From VAZQ01 sp045811525 (GTDB lineage: Bacteria; Pseudomonadota; Alphaproteobacteria; Rhizobiales; Xanthobacteraceae): 64,000 nucleotides of DNA. Shown here piece by piece: positions 26,701 through 34,044 of this stretch. The stretch's first letter is position 1, and every line of letters begins with the position of its first letter. The stretch is taken from positions 3,265 through 67,264 of the forward strand of contig JBJMTV010000042.1 in NCBI GenBank assembly GCA_045811525.1, given 5' to 3'. Both the position numbers and the translations under genes were made by a program. The notes under the pieces are model-generated. The model did not search any database, was not told where the DNA came from, and worked only from the letters and a program-made list of their open reading frames with translations.

Positions 26701-27394
26701 GGCTCAACTCAGTCCGACGACGTTCGACAGTGTCATCGCCGCCGTGGGTCAAGGCATGCCGATCGATTCGGCAAAGGTCAAAGCTCGGGTCGAGTCGGCA
26801 TTAAGGAGCGGCATGCTGGCGGTGCGCCGCGCCGAAGCGGGTATCACCATCGAGGGCGGCAAAGCTCAGCTGGTTGCAAATCCTGTTTTGGACACGCCTG
26901 ACGTCGATCTGGCCGTGACGGGGAGCGCGAATCTTGTGGATGGCACCATTGACGCACGCTTGACGCTCTCGGCGCTCAGGCTCGCGGGGCACCCCGTAAA
27001 TATGGGGCCCTCGATCGCCATTTCACTGCGAGGACCGATCGACGCGGCGGCGCGCTCGATCGAGCTCAGAACATTCACCGATTGGCTGTCCCAGCGCGCG
27101 ATCGAGGAGCAGTCGAAACGGCTCGAATTGTTGGACCAGCGCGAGTCGAGGCGCGGCCCGACGGGGGCGGTCCTGCCCGTTGAGCCAGCGACGCCGGGAC
27201 CCCGGCAACCGCGCCGAAGCCCAGGCCGCATCTCGCGGCTGCGCCCCCGCCGGCAGGAGCGCCAGGGCATTGGAGCAAGGCCCAGGGGAATGGGTCACGC
27301 AAGAAGGACGTGTGCCCAGAGCGGCCATCACGCGGCACTGGCTCACTCGCACGATCCTGATTTGCTTGACATTCGTCGTAGGGCTAGAATTTAA
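23753..27394 (+). CDS. AsmA-family inner-membrane protein (probable frameshift at 3' end)
   Basis: A 1213-residue AsmA-like protein. The GTG start follows GGAGG. Residues 4-22 form the N-terminal membrane anchor, and FIDWSRYRAEFEAQ is the usual AsmA opening. The long body is repetitive beta structure, and the AsmA C-terminal region lies near residues 960-1120 (ALTGSGRVTLTQGRLAQLS, LTLSALRLAGHPVNMGPSIAISLRGPID). AsmA-like proteins bridge the envelope and are linked to phospholipid transport. After about 27180 the frame becomes Arg-rich and unlike AsmA tails, while another frame reads ATAPKPRPHLAAAPPPAGAP and stops at 27360. A frameshift at about 27184-27211 is likely. It is divergent from ompA paralogue 2. 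Confidence 0.85.
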   Translation: MQSTLLALGIAIIVALVTALVGPHFIDWSRYRAEFEAQSAWITGLEFRIKGRIEARLLPTPGVTLNEVEFGDLREGHTVRARAIHVEYAIGPLLRGEWRIDNAQLDGPELQIGLDGTGGVIWPFPMSGFHPQEIATQRLDIKNGRGILVSEAAASQLELEDIEFSGALQSLSGPVKGDGTVLAGGERYAFRLGVSRVVDGEGKLQLHVDRADRLLSADVALSLSIEKRVPRFQGNIAIARSAGRLLTRIGDAPLVVTSRVNGDSLAVALEQLELRYGADEEQALKLRGGGRLALGAQPQLSLNLSAAHVDLDRMFSLPASTRGNALAALKMLSPQLTDLPQPSLPLTLNLAVETLTFAGNTLQRLNSELVLDGPVWQIERFEVRAPGFTQVRLSGRLERPATGATLAGPLKIDCGDARALVSWLTDKADVRAMAPGAFRVAAQVSLGRDSVGIGSAEGEVDRMPVTGSLSYSWKHEDRPARIELALTTPELDLDRVRGLAQLILNDRELDRPQEGVIALKIGRVSVAGVEVKQTDVNMRIDARGLDIEQLEVADLGGIALAVNGRIDTTGPRPRGSVALRLDAASLKPAASLVEKLAPRVAAEARRLEGKLTPLSVRGTLEVDPGAADALGTPAIAKISLGGSAGSTRVTLHGNSQTAGAAKVEDLARLDSSEIDVSGTLDSDDGRALIELIGLEQLVEGDQRPGQLNIGVKGRLDGSMAVNARLAAGNFTLATQGMVSSAEQAGPSAALQIAVAHAMVRTGRPVAAGGSVDVLPASGTFGLSLSDGTLQLTDINGSIGGSKVNGRLHFQTREQPISFDGDVEVSRIDLAAGIGTGMGVPSGAAKASADMWTAEPFRPRVRGGTGQITLTAHEVVLTPNLIGHDFRGRIYASEDQLALQLLDGGVAGGKIAGELIFLRDAEAMITRSRMRLEGADVAELLRGGDMASGRIAVELELESSGLSPVALMGALTGSGRVTLTQGRLAQLSPTTFDSVIAAVGQGMPIDSAKVKARVESALRSGMLAVRRAEAGITIEGGKAQLVANPVLDTPDVDLAVTGSANLVDGTIDARLTLSALRLAGHPVNMGPSIAISLRGPIDAAARSIELRTFTDWLSQRAIEEQSKRLELLDQRESRRGPTGAVLPVEPATPGPRQPRRSPGRISRLRPRRQERQGIGARPRGMGHARRTCAQSGHHAALAHSHDPDLLDIRRRARI

Positions 27395-27604
27395 CGTCAT
27401 TGCGCGGCGAGGTCGCAGCGCGCTCGTAGCCATTGCCAGCACCCCGAGGTGCGGGGAATGGCTCACAAGATCGGCTGAGCTGGGACAGTGTCGTTCCAGC
27501 TCGGGCTTTCGCCTCGTGCAAGTGTCGCGTGGCGGACGTAAGGGGTTCGCAGCCTGGCTGCGGCAGCTCCGGTCTGGCCGGCAAATGATTGGGTGCCCGC
27601 AGTG

Positions 27605-29302
27605 ATGGGAATCAAAGCGAGCCTTACGGCGTTCCTGGCCCTGGTACTCCTTGCGCTGGCGGCGGGTTCTGCAGTCGCAGAGCGAACCGACTCGCGCGTG
27701 GCGCTGCTGATCGGCAATGCGGACTACCCAGATGCGGGTGCGCCCCTGAAGGATGTGCTCGAGGCTACGCGTTCGCTGGCCGAGGAGCTCAAGCGGCAAG
27801 GATTTGATGTCGAGTTGGCTGAGAACCTTACCCGGGAGCGCCTGCGCGCGGCACTCGAGCAATTTTACGCCAAGATCAAACCCGGCTCGACCGCGCTCCT
27901 GTTCTTTAGCGGCTATGGGCTCCAGTCGAACCGGCAGACTTATATGGTTCCGGTGAACGCGCAGATTTGGACAGAGCAGGACGTCCGTCGTGATGCGTTC
28001 AACCTCGACTCAATCCTGGCCGAGATGCATACGAGAGAGGCCCACATTAAAATTGCCATCCTCGATGCATCCCGGCGCAATCCGTTCGAGCGCCGCTTTC
28101 GCCCCGTGTCTGCAGGCCTTGCTCCGGTCGTGGCGCCGCACAACACGGTGGTGCTGTATGCGGCTGCGCCAAGCACGGTCGTGAGGGAGAATGATCGGCC
28201 GCCGCTCTTCGTCGCCGAATTGCTGAAAGAGCTACGTTCGGCGGGTAAGATCGAGGAAGTCTTCCGTCGCACGGCTGCCAATGTGTCACGTCAATCTAAT
28301 GGTGAGCAAACGCCATGGTTTTCCTCCGTGCTGACGGAGGAGTTTTCTTTTGGTCCGAGCTCGTTCTCGCAAGCGTCAGCCCCCAACGCTGCCGCGAGCC
28401 GACCGGAGACGAAGCCTGCGCCGATCGATCCCGAAGCCGACGCCCGCCGGGAATACGACGCTGCGGAGCGCATCGGGACGAGGCAGGCATGGCAAGACTT
28501 CCTCGCCAAATATCCGACGGGCCGCTATTCCAATCTGGCGCGCGACCGGATTGCAAAGATCGACACGCCTAGCAGCCAGGCCAAGGCTGCGACCCCCGCC
28601 GCAAAGGAAAGCCCTTCCACAGCAGCGGGGCCGAAGGTTAGCGATCCCGTCCCGGACAAGAAGACAGCTGCAGTCGAACCGAAGACGCCTGCAGTCGAAC
28701 CCAAGCCCGCGCCTGCCGTCGTGCCAGAGTCGCAAAAGAACTTGGCGTCGCCGGCGCCTTCGAGCACTGTTGTTCCCGAGCCACCTGCTAAGAAGGAGGC
28801 CCGGTTGGAAGACCCGGCCATCCAACAACTCGACCAACGCATAAACGGCAATCCCAATGATGCCGCCGCGTATTACAAGCGCGGACAGCTCTATGCGCAA
28901 CGCGGCGACTTTTCCCAGGCGCTGAAAGATTTCGATCAGACCCTTCGGCTCACTCCCAGGGACCCTGAGGCGCTCAACAATCGCTGCTGGACACGCGCTG
29001 TTTTAGGCGAGTTGCAGCCGGCCTTGCAGGACTGTGACGAGGCTTTGCAGATAAAACCCCGCTATTTGGATGCACTGGACAGCCGCGGCTTCATCAGGCT
29101 GAAGCTGGGGCAGTTCGCGAACGCAGTTGCCGACTACGACGCCGCGCTGCGGATCAATCCGAAGCACGCGTCGTCATTGTACGGTCGAGGCATTGCGAAG
29201 AGCCGGATGGGAGGCGCAGCCGCCGGAAGCAGCGACATGGCGGCTGGGAAGGCCATTCAACCTAACATCGCCGAAGAGTTTGCGAGCTACGGCATACGCT
29301 GA
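27605..29302 (+). CDS. Secreted pseudo-caspase with C-terminal TPR repeats
   Basis: The ATG at 27605 gives 565 residues with a signal peptide (LTAFLALVLLALAAGSAVA). The caspase-like domain (about 28-250) begins SRVALLIGNADYPD and aligns with the protein at 19570. The catalytic His is replaced by Y104 (FFSGYGLQ) and the catalytic Cys by S156 (LDASRRNP), so protease activity is very unlikely. After a Pro/Ala/Lys linker (about 280-405), residues about 415-560 contain three TPR units (YYKRGQLYAQRGDFSQALKD, NNRCWTRAVLGELQPALQD, LDSRGFIRLKLGQFANAVAD). It could be a scaffold or a regulator of the active caspase. An ompA paralogue follows 32 bases downstream. Confidence 0.87.
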   Translation: MGIKASLTAFLALVLLALAAGSAVAERTDSRVALLIGNADYPDAGAPLKDVLEATRSLAEELKRQGFDVELAENLTRERLRAALEQFYAKIKPGSTALLFFSGYGLQSNRQTYMVPVNAQIWTEQDVRRDAFNLDSILAEMHTREAHIKIAILDASRRNPFERRFRPVSAGLAPVVAPHNTVVLYAAAPSTVVRENDRPPLFVAELLKELRSAGKIEEVFRRTAANVSRQSNGEQTPWFSSVLTEEFSFGPSSFSQASAPNAAASRPETKPAPIDPEADARREYDAAERIGTRQAWQDFLAKYPTGRYSNLARDRIAKIDTPSSQAKAATPAAKESPSTAAGPKVSDPVPDKKTAAVEPKTPAVEPKPAPAVVPESQKNLASPAPSSTVVPEPPAKKEARLEDPAIQQLDQRINGNPNDAAAYYKRGQLYAQRGDFSQALKDFDQTLRLTPRDPEALNNRCWTRAVLGELQPALQDCDEALQIKPRYLDALDSRGFIRLKLGQFANAVADYDAALRINPKHASSLYGRGIAKSRMGGAAAGSSDMAAGKAIQPNIAEEFASYGIR

Positions 29303-29334
29303 GCGCAGCGGCCGTCAACAGGGAGGAGCGACAA

Positions 29335-29964
29335 ATGCTGGCAATTAGGAATCGTATGAAGGTCAACAGCTTTGCTGCGGCTTTCGTGATTGGGTTATCG
29401 CTGATTGGGACTGCGGGACCCACCTTTGCGGAGCCACAGTCTGCGGAGCAGATCATCAGGGCGCTGAAACCCCCACGCGTCACACGCGGTTTGACCGCGC
29501 CACCGGTTGACTCGGCACGCGCCGCCGACGATGCCCGTTTTATCGACACGGTGCGCAATAAGCCTGGCGGGTCACTGTCCACCGACGAGCGCGAGAAGAT
29601 TGCGTCCATCGCCAAGGCGAAGCCCAGCGTCGATCTCGAGATCAATTTCGAATATAACTCGGCCACCATTGCCCCAAGGGCGATCCCGCAGGTGACCGCC
29701 CTCGGCCAGGCGCTTACCAGCCCGGACCTCAAGGGGCAGACCTATATTCTTGCCGGTCACACCGATGCCACAGGCGGTGACGCCTACAACCAGGTTCTCT
29801 CGGAGCGGCGCGCCGACGCAGTAAAGAGCTTCCTCTTCAAAAAGTACGGCATCGACAACCGGCAGCTGGTTATTGTCGGGTATGGCAAGACTCAATTGAA
29901 AAACACCACAAATCCGGCGGCCCCGGAGAACCGTCGCGTGCAGGTCATCAACGCGAGCGAGTGA
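29335..29964 (+). CDS. OmpA-family protein, paralogue 3
   Basis: A 209-residue protein with GGAGGAG before the ATG. The signal peptide ends near TFAEP. The post-signal motif SAEQIIRALKPPRVTRGLT matches the paralogues at 18771 and 22886. The OmpA domain has DLEINFEYNSATIAPRA, LAGHTDATGGDAYNQVLSERRADAV and APENRRVQVI, with the conserved Asp and Arg for peptidoglycan binding. It follows the pseudo-caspase by 32 bases and is almost certainly co-transcribed with it. It mirrors the ompA paralogue 1/active caspase pair, in the opposite order. Confidence 0.9.
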   Translation: MLAIRNRMKVNSFAAAFVIGLSLIGTAGPTFAEPQSAEQIIRALKPPRVTRGLTAPPVDSARAADDARFIDTVRNKPGGSLSTDEREKIASIAKAKPSVDLEINFEYNSATIAPRAIPQVTALGQALTSPDLKGQTYILAGHTDATGGDAYNQVLSERRADAVKSFLFKKYGIDNRQLVIVGYGKTQLKNTTNPAAPENRRVQVINASE

Positions 29965-30072
29965 TGAGCTCAGTGCGCCCCAACAGAGCTCGCGGACAAC
30001 CTGTTGCAAGCTCGATCGTGAACCCATGAGTTCAAGGGGGCACCTAGCATCATAGAGTTGTCAGCGTAGTGT

Positions 30073-30153
30073 CCCGATTCTGAAGTTCGCATCGTTGTGT
30101 GCGGCCAGTCCGCATGACGAGCTCGCGGCAAGAACGATGCGGACTTCTGGACC
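30073..30153. repeat. Dispersed imperfect palindromic repeat, copy 2
   Basis: The outer arms 30076-30096 and 30133-30153 (AACGATGCGGACTTCTGGACC on the right; written here as 20 bases or fewer: ACGATGCGGACTTCTGGACC) pair at 17 of 21 positions. A perfect inner pair AGTCCGCAT (30107-30115) and ATGCGGACT (30137-30145) gives an alternative hairpin. The 30107-30153 stretch aligns closely with 21997-22043. It lies between ompA paralogue 3 and the cyclase gene, 94 bases before the cyclase start. Confidence 0.72.
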
Positions 30154-30246
30154 ATCAAGTGGTCGCACCGGACTGAAAATGCTGCTACGGGCAAGCCGAG
30201 AAGCCAAACCGGTCGCCTGGTCGTTGTCATTCATTGAGGTTCCTCG

Positions 30247-32433
30247 TTGCAGCTTGGCGACTGGAGCATCCGCCACTGGAAGCTGCTTGCAGGCGTCACG
30301 ACCTGTGCCATCGTTATCGCCGGCGGCCTGATAGGGTCCTGGAGCACTTATAACAACCCGACGTTCCCCGCCTTGGGCGGCCCGAACGCGCTGCTTTATG
30401 ATGCCACGCTGAAGATTTTGCAGGCGCAGCGACGTCGAATTCCTGTCGCACCAGCGGTCTTTGTGGCGCTCGACGACGCTTCTCTCGCCGATCCTGAGCT
30501 TGCCGCCTTGCCGAGGCCATTGCTGCAGCCGATATGGGGCCGTCTGATCGACGGCTTGCTCGATGCTGGCAGCCGAATGATCGCCTTCGACGTGGTCTTC
30601 GCTTATGCCGGCGCTGACTTCCAGATCGGATCCTACACTCTCCCGGACTACGATCAGCCCCTTATCGCGGCTCTTTCGCGTGCTCGAAATCGCATAGTGC
30701 TCGGGCGATTTCCGACGGCTGTCCCGGCGGCACCCTTCGTCAGAGCGGCGGGAGCCTCACGCGTGGGAATGCTCGATCTGCAGCTCGAGTCTGATGGCCG
30801 AGTGCGTAGTACTGCCGCACTCGTCCGCCTTCCTGACGGTCGGATCGGATTGGGATTTGCAGCTCTCGCCGCGGGACTTGGCGTCCGCCAAGCTGCGGCG
30901 AGGGAGCGCATACTGATCACGCCATATGCCCCGCTGCACGAGATCCCCACCTACAGCTTGGCTGGCTTGCTTGCTTGCTTGCGGTCGGCAGAAGGCGCTC
31001 GCGAAGTTCGTCAATTCGTCGAGGGTCGTGTCGTCGTGATTGGCACCGCCGTGCTCGGCGAGGACGAGCACCGCGGACCTACCCGCTTCATGGGCCGTCC
31101 CGCTCCCTCCGGGTCGAGTAATGGGTGTGCTCCAGGCACGCAACACTATGACCGCCCTTATCCGGAAAATGGACCCGGCGCATTCCTGCAAATTGCCGCC
31201 ATTCAAGCGGCGAGCAGCGACCGGCCGATAACTTTGGCTCCCGCTTGGCTTCGCATCTCTGCAAGCGCGTGGCTGGTCCTCGCTTTCGCAGTATTGGCAT
31301 TTCAGGACCGTGGCGCCCTCACCCTGGGTGAGCGAAATGTGGCGCGGTTCTCAACCATATTCATGCAGTCGTTGCGCTCGGCGACCATCGGCCTGTTGGC
31401 ACCGGCCGCGATCGGGGTAATGGTGACTGCGCTCGCATTCGCATTTGCCGACGTTTGGCTGCCGATGGGTTACCCCATCGCAGCCACGACAATGGCTTTC
31501 GGAATAATTCTCGGGTTGCGATCAGCGCGTCACCGAGCGTTTTTCCGACGCTTATACAGGACCGCCGGACGTTATTTGCCAGCAGAACGGCTGGTAAAGC
31601 TGGCGCGCGGCGGGTTTGCCGACCCTGGCGAGGGCGAAGAGAGGGAGGTTTCCATCCTTCTTGCCGACCTCGTCGGGTTCACCGCATTCTCCAACAGGCC
31701 AGACCTTTCGGCATCCGAGGTCGTTCGTACTGCCAATCACTATTTCTGCGTGATGCAGGTCGCCATAGATCACCATGAAGGCTGCAGCGATAAGTTCCTG
31801 GGCGATGCTCTCCTGGCATTTTGGAACGGTTTATCGGATGAGCCGGATCATGCTCTGAAGGCGGTGGCGGCAGCCCGCGAGCTGATCATCGCGGTGAACG
31901 AGGCAAAACATTCCGTAGCCCATGCATTAACTGCGCGAGCGGTGGTGTGCTCCGGCCGGGTCTATGTGGGCGACTTGGGCGCCAAACAGAGGAGCAGCTT
32001 TACCATCATCGGTCCGGCGGTGAATGAGATCTTCCGCCTGGAAAAAGCACCAGACCTTTACGGTGTGCCGCTTCTGCTGGCGGCTTCGACTGCCGCCTCA
32101 ATGCAATCCGCGCCGCCCGGGTCCGGTTCAGCGAAGCTGCTGACCAGCAACGCCCTCGTGCGCCTCGATGATCTCGAGCTTAAGGGATTTTCCAAGCCGG
32201 AATCTATCTATGCACTGGTGCCACTCGAAGATCCGTGCTTGGCGAAGTTCCAGGGGGCTCGCAGTGCTCTGGATGAGAAGAGGCTGCACGAGGCACTTTC
32301 GGCCCTACGGGAAGTCAATAGCGGAATGCTGCAGGCAGCAGCGCAAACCTTACTGCAGCGCTATGGCACCCTCGACAAGTCCCTCATCACGGCGGCCCCA
32401 ACAGCGGTACAGGAGATCAGCGCGTCGGCTTGA
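30247..32433 (+). CDS. CHASE2-domain class III adenylate cyclase
   Basis: A 728-residue membrane cyclase. A TTG start with GAGG upstream opens the frame. TM1 is at about 12-30; residues about 45-325 form a CHASE2 sensor (VFVALDDASLADPEL, RLIDGLLDAGSRMIAFDVVF, GRVVVIGTAV) that should be periplasmic. Three hydrophobic segments follow (about 332-350, 378-400, 405-425). The cyclase domain covers about 470-650. The metal ligands are D474 (ADLVGF) and D520 (GDALLAF). K516 and T586 are the expected base-recognition pair of adenylate cyclases, and N593 and R597 are the transition-state residues. It should make cAMP in the cytoplasm in response to an envelope signal. It overlaps the convergent Bug gene by 17 bases. 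Confidence 0.92.
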   Translation: MQLGDWSIRHWKLLAGVTTCAIVIAGGLIGSWSTYNNPTFPALGGPNALLYDATLKILQAQRRRIPVAPAVFVALDDASLADPELAALPRPLLQPIWGRLIDGLLDAGSRMIAFDVVFAYAGADFQIGSYTLPDYDQPLIAALSRARNRIVLGRFPTAVPAAPFVRAAGASRVGMLDLQLESDGRVRSTAALVRLPDGRIGLGFAALAAGLGVRQAAARERILITPYAPLHEIPTYSLAGLLACLRSAEGAREVRQFVEGRVVVIGTAVLGEDEHRGPTRFMGRPAPSGSSNGCAPGTQHYDRPYPENGPGAFLQIAAIQAASSDRPITLAPAWLRISASAWLVLAFAVLAFQDRGALTLGERNVARFSTIFMQSLRSATIGLLAPAAIGVMVTALAFAFADVWLPMGYPIAATTMAFGIILGLRSARHRAFFRRLYRTAGRYLPAERLVKLARGGFADPGEGEEREVSILLADLVGFTAFSNRPDLSASEVVRTANHYFCVMQVAIDHHEGCSDKFLGDALLAFWNGLSDEPDHALKAVAAARELIIAVNEAKHSVAHALTARAVVCSGRVYVGDLGAKQRSSFTIIGPAVNEIFRLEKAPDLYGVPLLLAASTAASMQSAPPGSGSAKLLTSNALVRLDDLELKGFSKPESIYALVPLEDPCLAKFQGARSALDEKRLHEALSALREVNSGMLQAAAQTLLQRYGTLDKSLITAAPTAVQEISASA

Positions 32434-33391
32434 GGTCGAGCGCCTTGGCGATGGTGGCGATGTGCGCGCGTTGCCGCGCCATGATCTCCGCGAATTGCCT
32501 TGCTCCGCCACGCATCGGTGTTTGCGCGGTGGCGTTGAGCTTTGCGTCCATGTCAGGGTCATCCGCGGCTGCCACGACATCGGCGCCTATCTTCTCACGC
32601 AGCTCCGCCGCAACGGCCGGGCTGCTGAACAAGCCGACCAGCCCTTCCATCTCCATGGCTGGGAAACCAGCCTCCCGTGCCGTGGGAATGTCCGGCAGGC
32701 TCGGCGCACGCGCGGCACCCATCTGCGCCAACACCTTGATGCGGCCCGCTTGCTGCTGCGGGCGCTGGATCGCATATGATGACGAATAGACCTGCAGCCG
32801 CCCCTCGGCGAGGTCGTTCACCGCCTGCACGATGTCACGATAAGGCACCTTGGCAAAAGTCAGGCCGGCCTCTTTGGCGAAATAATCGAAAGCGAGATCG
32901 GTAATGCCCGGCACGGCGGCCGAATTCCACTTGCCGTTCTCCGCGCGTGCCCGTCTGACGAAATCAGCGAGATCGGCAATGTTCAACGCGGCCGGCACTC
33001 CGACCGACAGCACGGTGGATGAGAGGCTTGCAATCGGCAGGAGGTCGTCGGGATTATAGGGCAGCTTCTGGTACTGGTAGGGATGGACGAGGAAGCTGCC
33101 GCTCGGGCCGAAATAGAACGTGTGATCATCATTTGCGGAGAGCACGGCCTGAATGGCGATGAAGCTGTCGCCTCCGGGGCGGTTCTCGACCACAACCGGT
33201 TTCCCCCAGCGCGTCGACAGCTTCTCCTGAATAAGCCGGGCTCCGATGTCGGCTCCCGCTCCGGGACCGAATGGAAGCACGAAGCGCACCGGCCGCTGCG
33301 GCCAAGACTGCTGTGCCGCAAGGGGCGACGCACACAGCATGGACACTCCTGCCAGAATCAGGAGGAAGATATGGCGTCTTCTTTGAATCAT
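32417..33391 (-). CDS. Bug-family (TctC) periplasmic solute-binding protein
   Basis: A 324-residue tripartite tricarboxylate transporter receptor. The signal peptide is LLILAGVSMLCASPLAAQQ. The family signatures are WPQRPVRFVLPFGPGAGADIGAR, the VENRPGGDSFIA loop that binds the ligand carboxylate, and LPDIPTAREAGFPAMEMEGLVGL. No TctA or TctB membrane genes are nearby, as is common for orphan Bug receptors. It is the third gene on the minus strand after a MetE-like and a cupin gene, so a carboxylic acid related to that pathway is the likely ligand. Its 3' end overlaps the cyclase gene. Confidence 0.92.
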   Translation of the reverse strand: MIQRRRHIFLLILAGVSMLCASPLAAQQSWPQRPVRFVLPFGPGAGADIGARLIQEKLSTRWGKPVVVENRPGGDSFIAIQAVLSANDDHTFYFGPSGSFLVHPYQYQKLPYNPDDLLPIASLSSTVLSVGVPAALNIADLADFVRRARAENGKWNSAAVPGITDLAFDYFAKEAGLTFAKVPYRDIVQAVNDLAEGRLQVYSSSYAIQRPQQQAGRIKVLAQMGAARAPSLPDIPTAREAGFPAMEMEGLVGLFSSPAVAAELREKIGADVVAAADDPDMDAKLNATAQTPMRGGARQFAEIMARQRAHIATIAKALDLKPTR

Positions 33392-33485
33392 CCGCTCCTC
33401 ACTTCAACACTCCCGCGCAGTAAGGCGCCGCTCGCCGCCTCGACAGCCGGACAGTCCATCCCCGTTTGCATTCCATAGATGATCA

Positions 33486-34004
33486 TCATTCCTTGCGGCC
33501 GGCTGGGTCAACCTGGTAGCCGGAATCCGCGATTGAGCCCACGCCCATCCAACCCCACACCAGGACAACGTCCTCGCTCGAGCTGTTGTTGAAGCCATGC
33601 CAGGAGCCGCGTGGCGAGTAGACCACGTCGCCTTCGATGGACGGCTCTTCGCCCAGATCACTGTAGATGTGGCCCCTGCCTTTAATGACGATGAAGAACC
33701 CATCGCAGTTGCAGTGCCGATGCCGCTCGTGCCGGGCACCGGGCTTCAGCACGCTCCAACCTACTAGGTGATCGGCACCGGCTGACGTCTTGTCGATCAG
33801 AAACTGCACGTGCATGTCCACCCAACCGTCATCGCGGGTCAGGTCTTCCACCTTGGGCACGTTGCGGATGTTGGTGCGATAAATCGACGGCCCGGCGCTT
33901 GGCGCGACCGCGGCTTTCTTCGGCTCTTCCTCACGGACGATTGCCGCCGTTGCCTTCACCGCTCGGGCAAGCGCCGCCCCGATCTTCTCGGCCTTCGATG
34001 TCAT
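33486..34004 (-). CDS. Cupin-domain protein
   Basis: The ATG at 34004 gives 172 residues; the longer frame upstream overlaps the preceding gene's tail and is not credible. A single conserved beta-barrel covers about 70-155: WSVLKPGARHERHRHCNCDGFF carries three His in the first cupin motif, and EGDVVYSPRGSWHGFNN supplies the second-motif His. A metal-dependent dioxygenase or isomerase, or a simple sensor, is possible. It lies 40 bases after the MetE-like stop and 94 before the Bug gene on the same strand, so a shared catabolic operon is likely. Confidence 0.8.
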   Translation of the reverse strand: MTSKAEKIGAALARAVKATAAIVREEEPKKAAVAPSAGPSIYRTNIRNVPKVEDLTRDDGWVDMHVQFLIDKTSAGADHLVGWSVLKPGARHERHRHCNCDGFFIVIKGRGHIYSDLGEEPSIEGDVVYSPRGSWHGFNNSSSEDVVLVWGWMGVGSIADSGYQVDPAGRKE

Positions 34005-34044
34005 ATGGTTTCGCCCACAGGCCGCCGACCACCGTGAACCGGGT

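Noticed and set aside
27023..27862. 279-codon minus-strand open frame across the asmA/pseudo-caspase junction
   Set aside because: Low-complexity Arg/Leu-rich translation without a family resemblance; it covers the starts and ends of two well-supported plus-strand genes.
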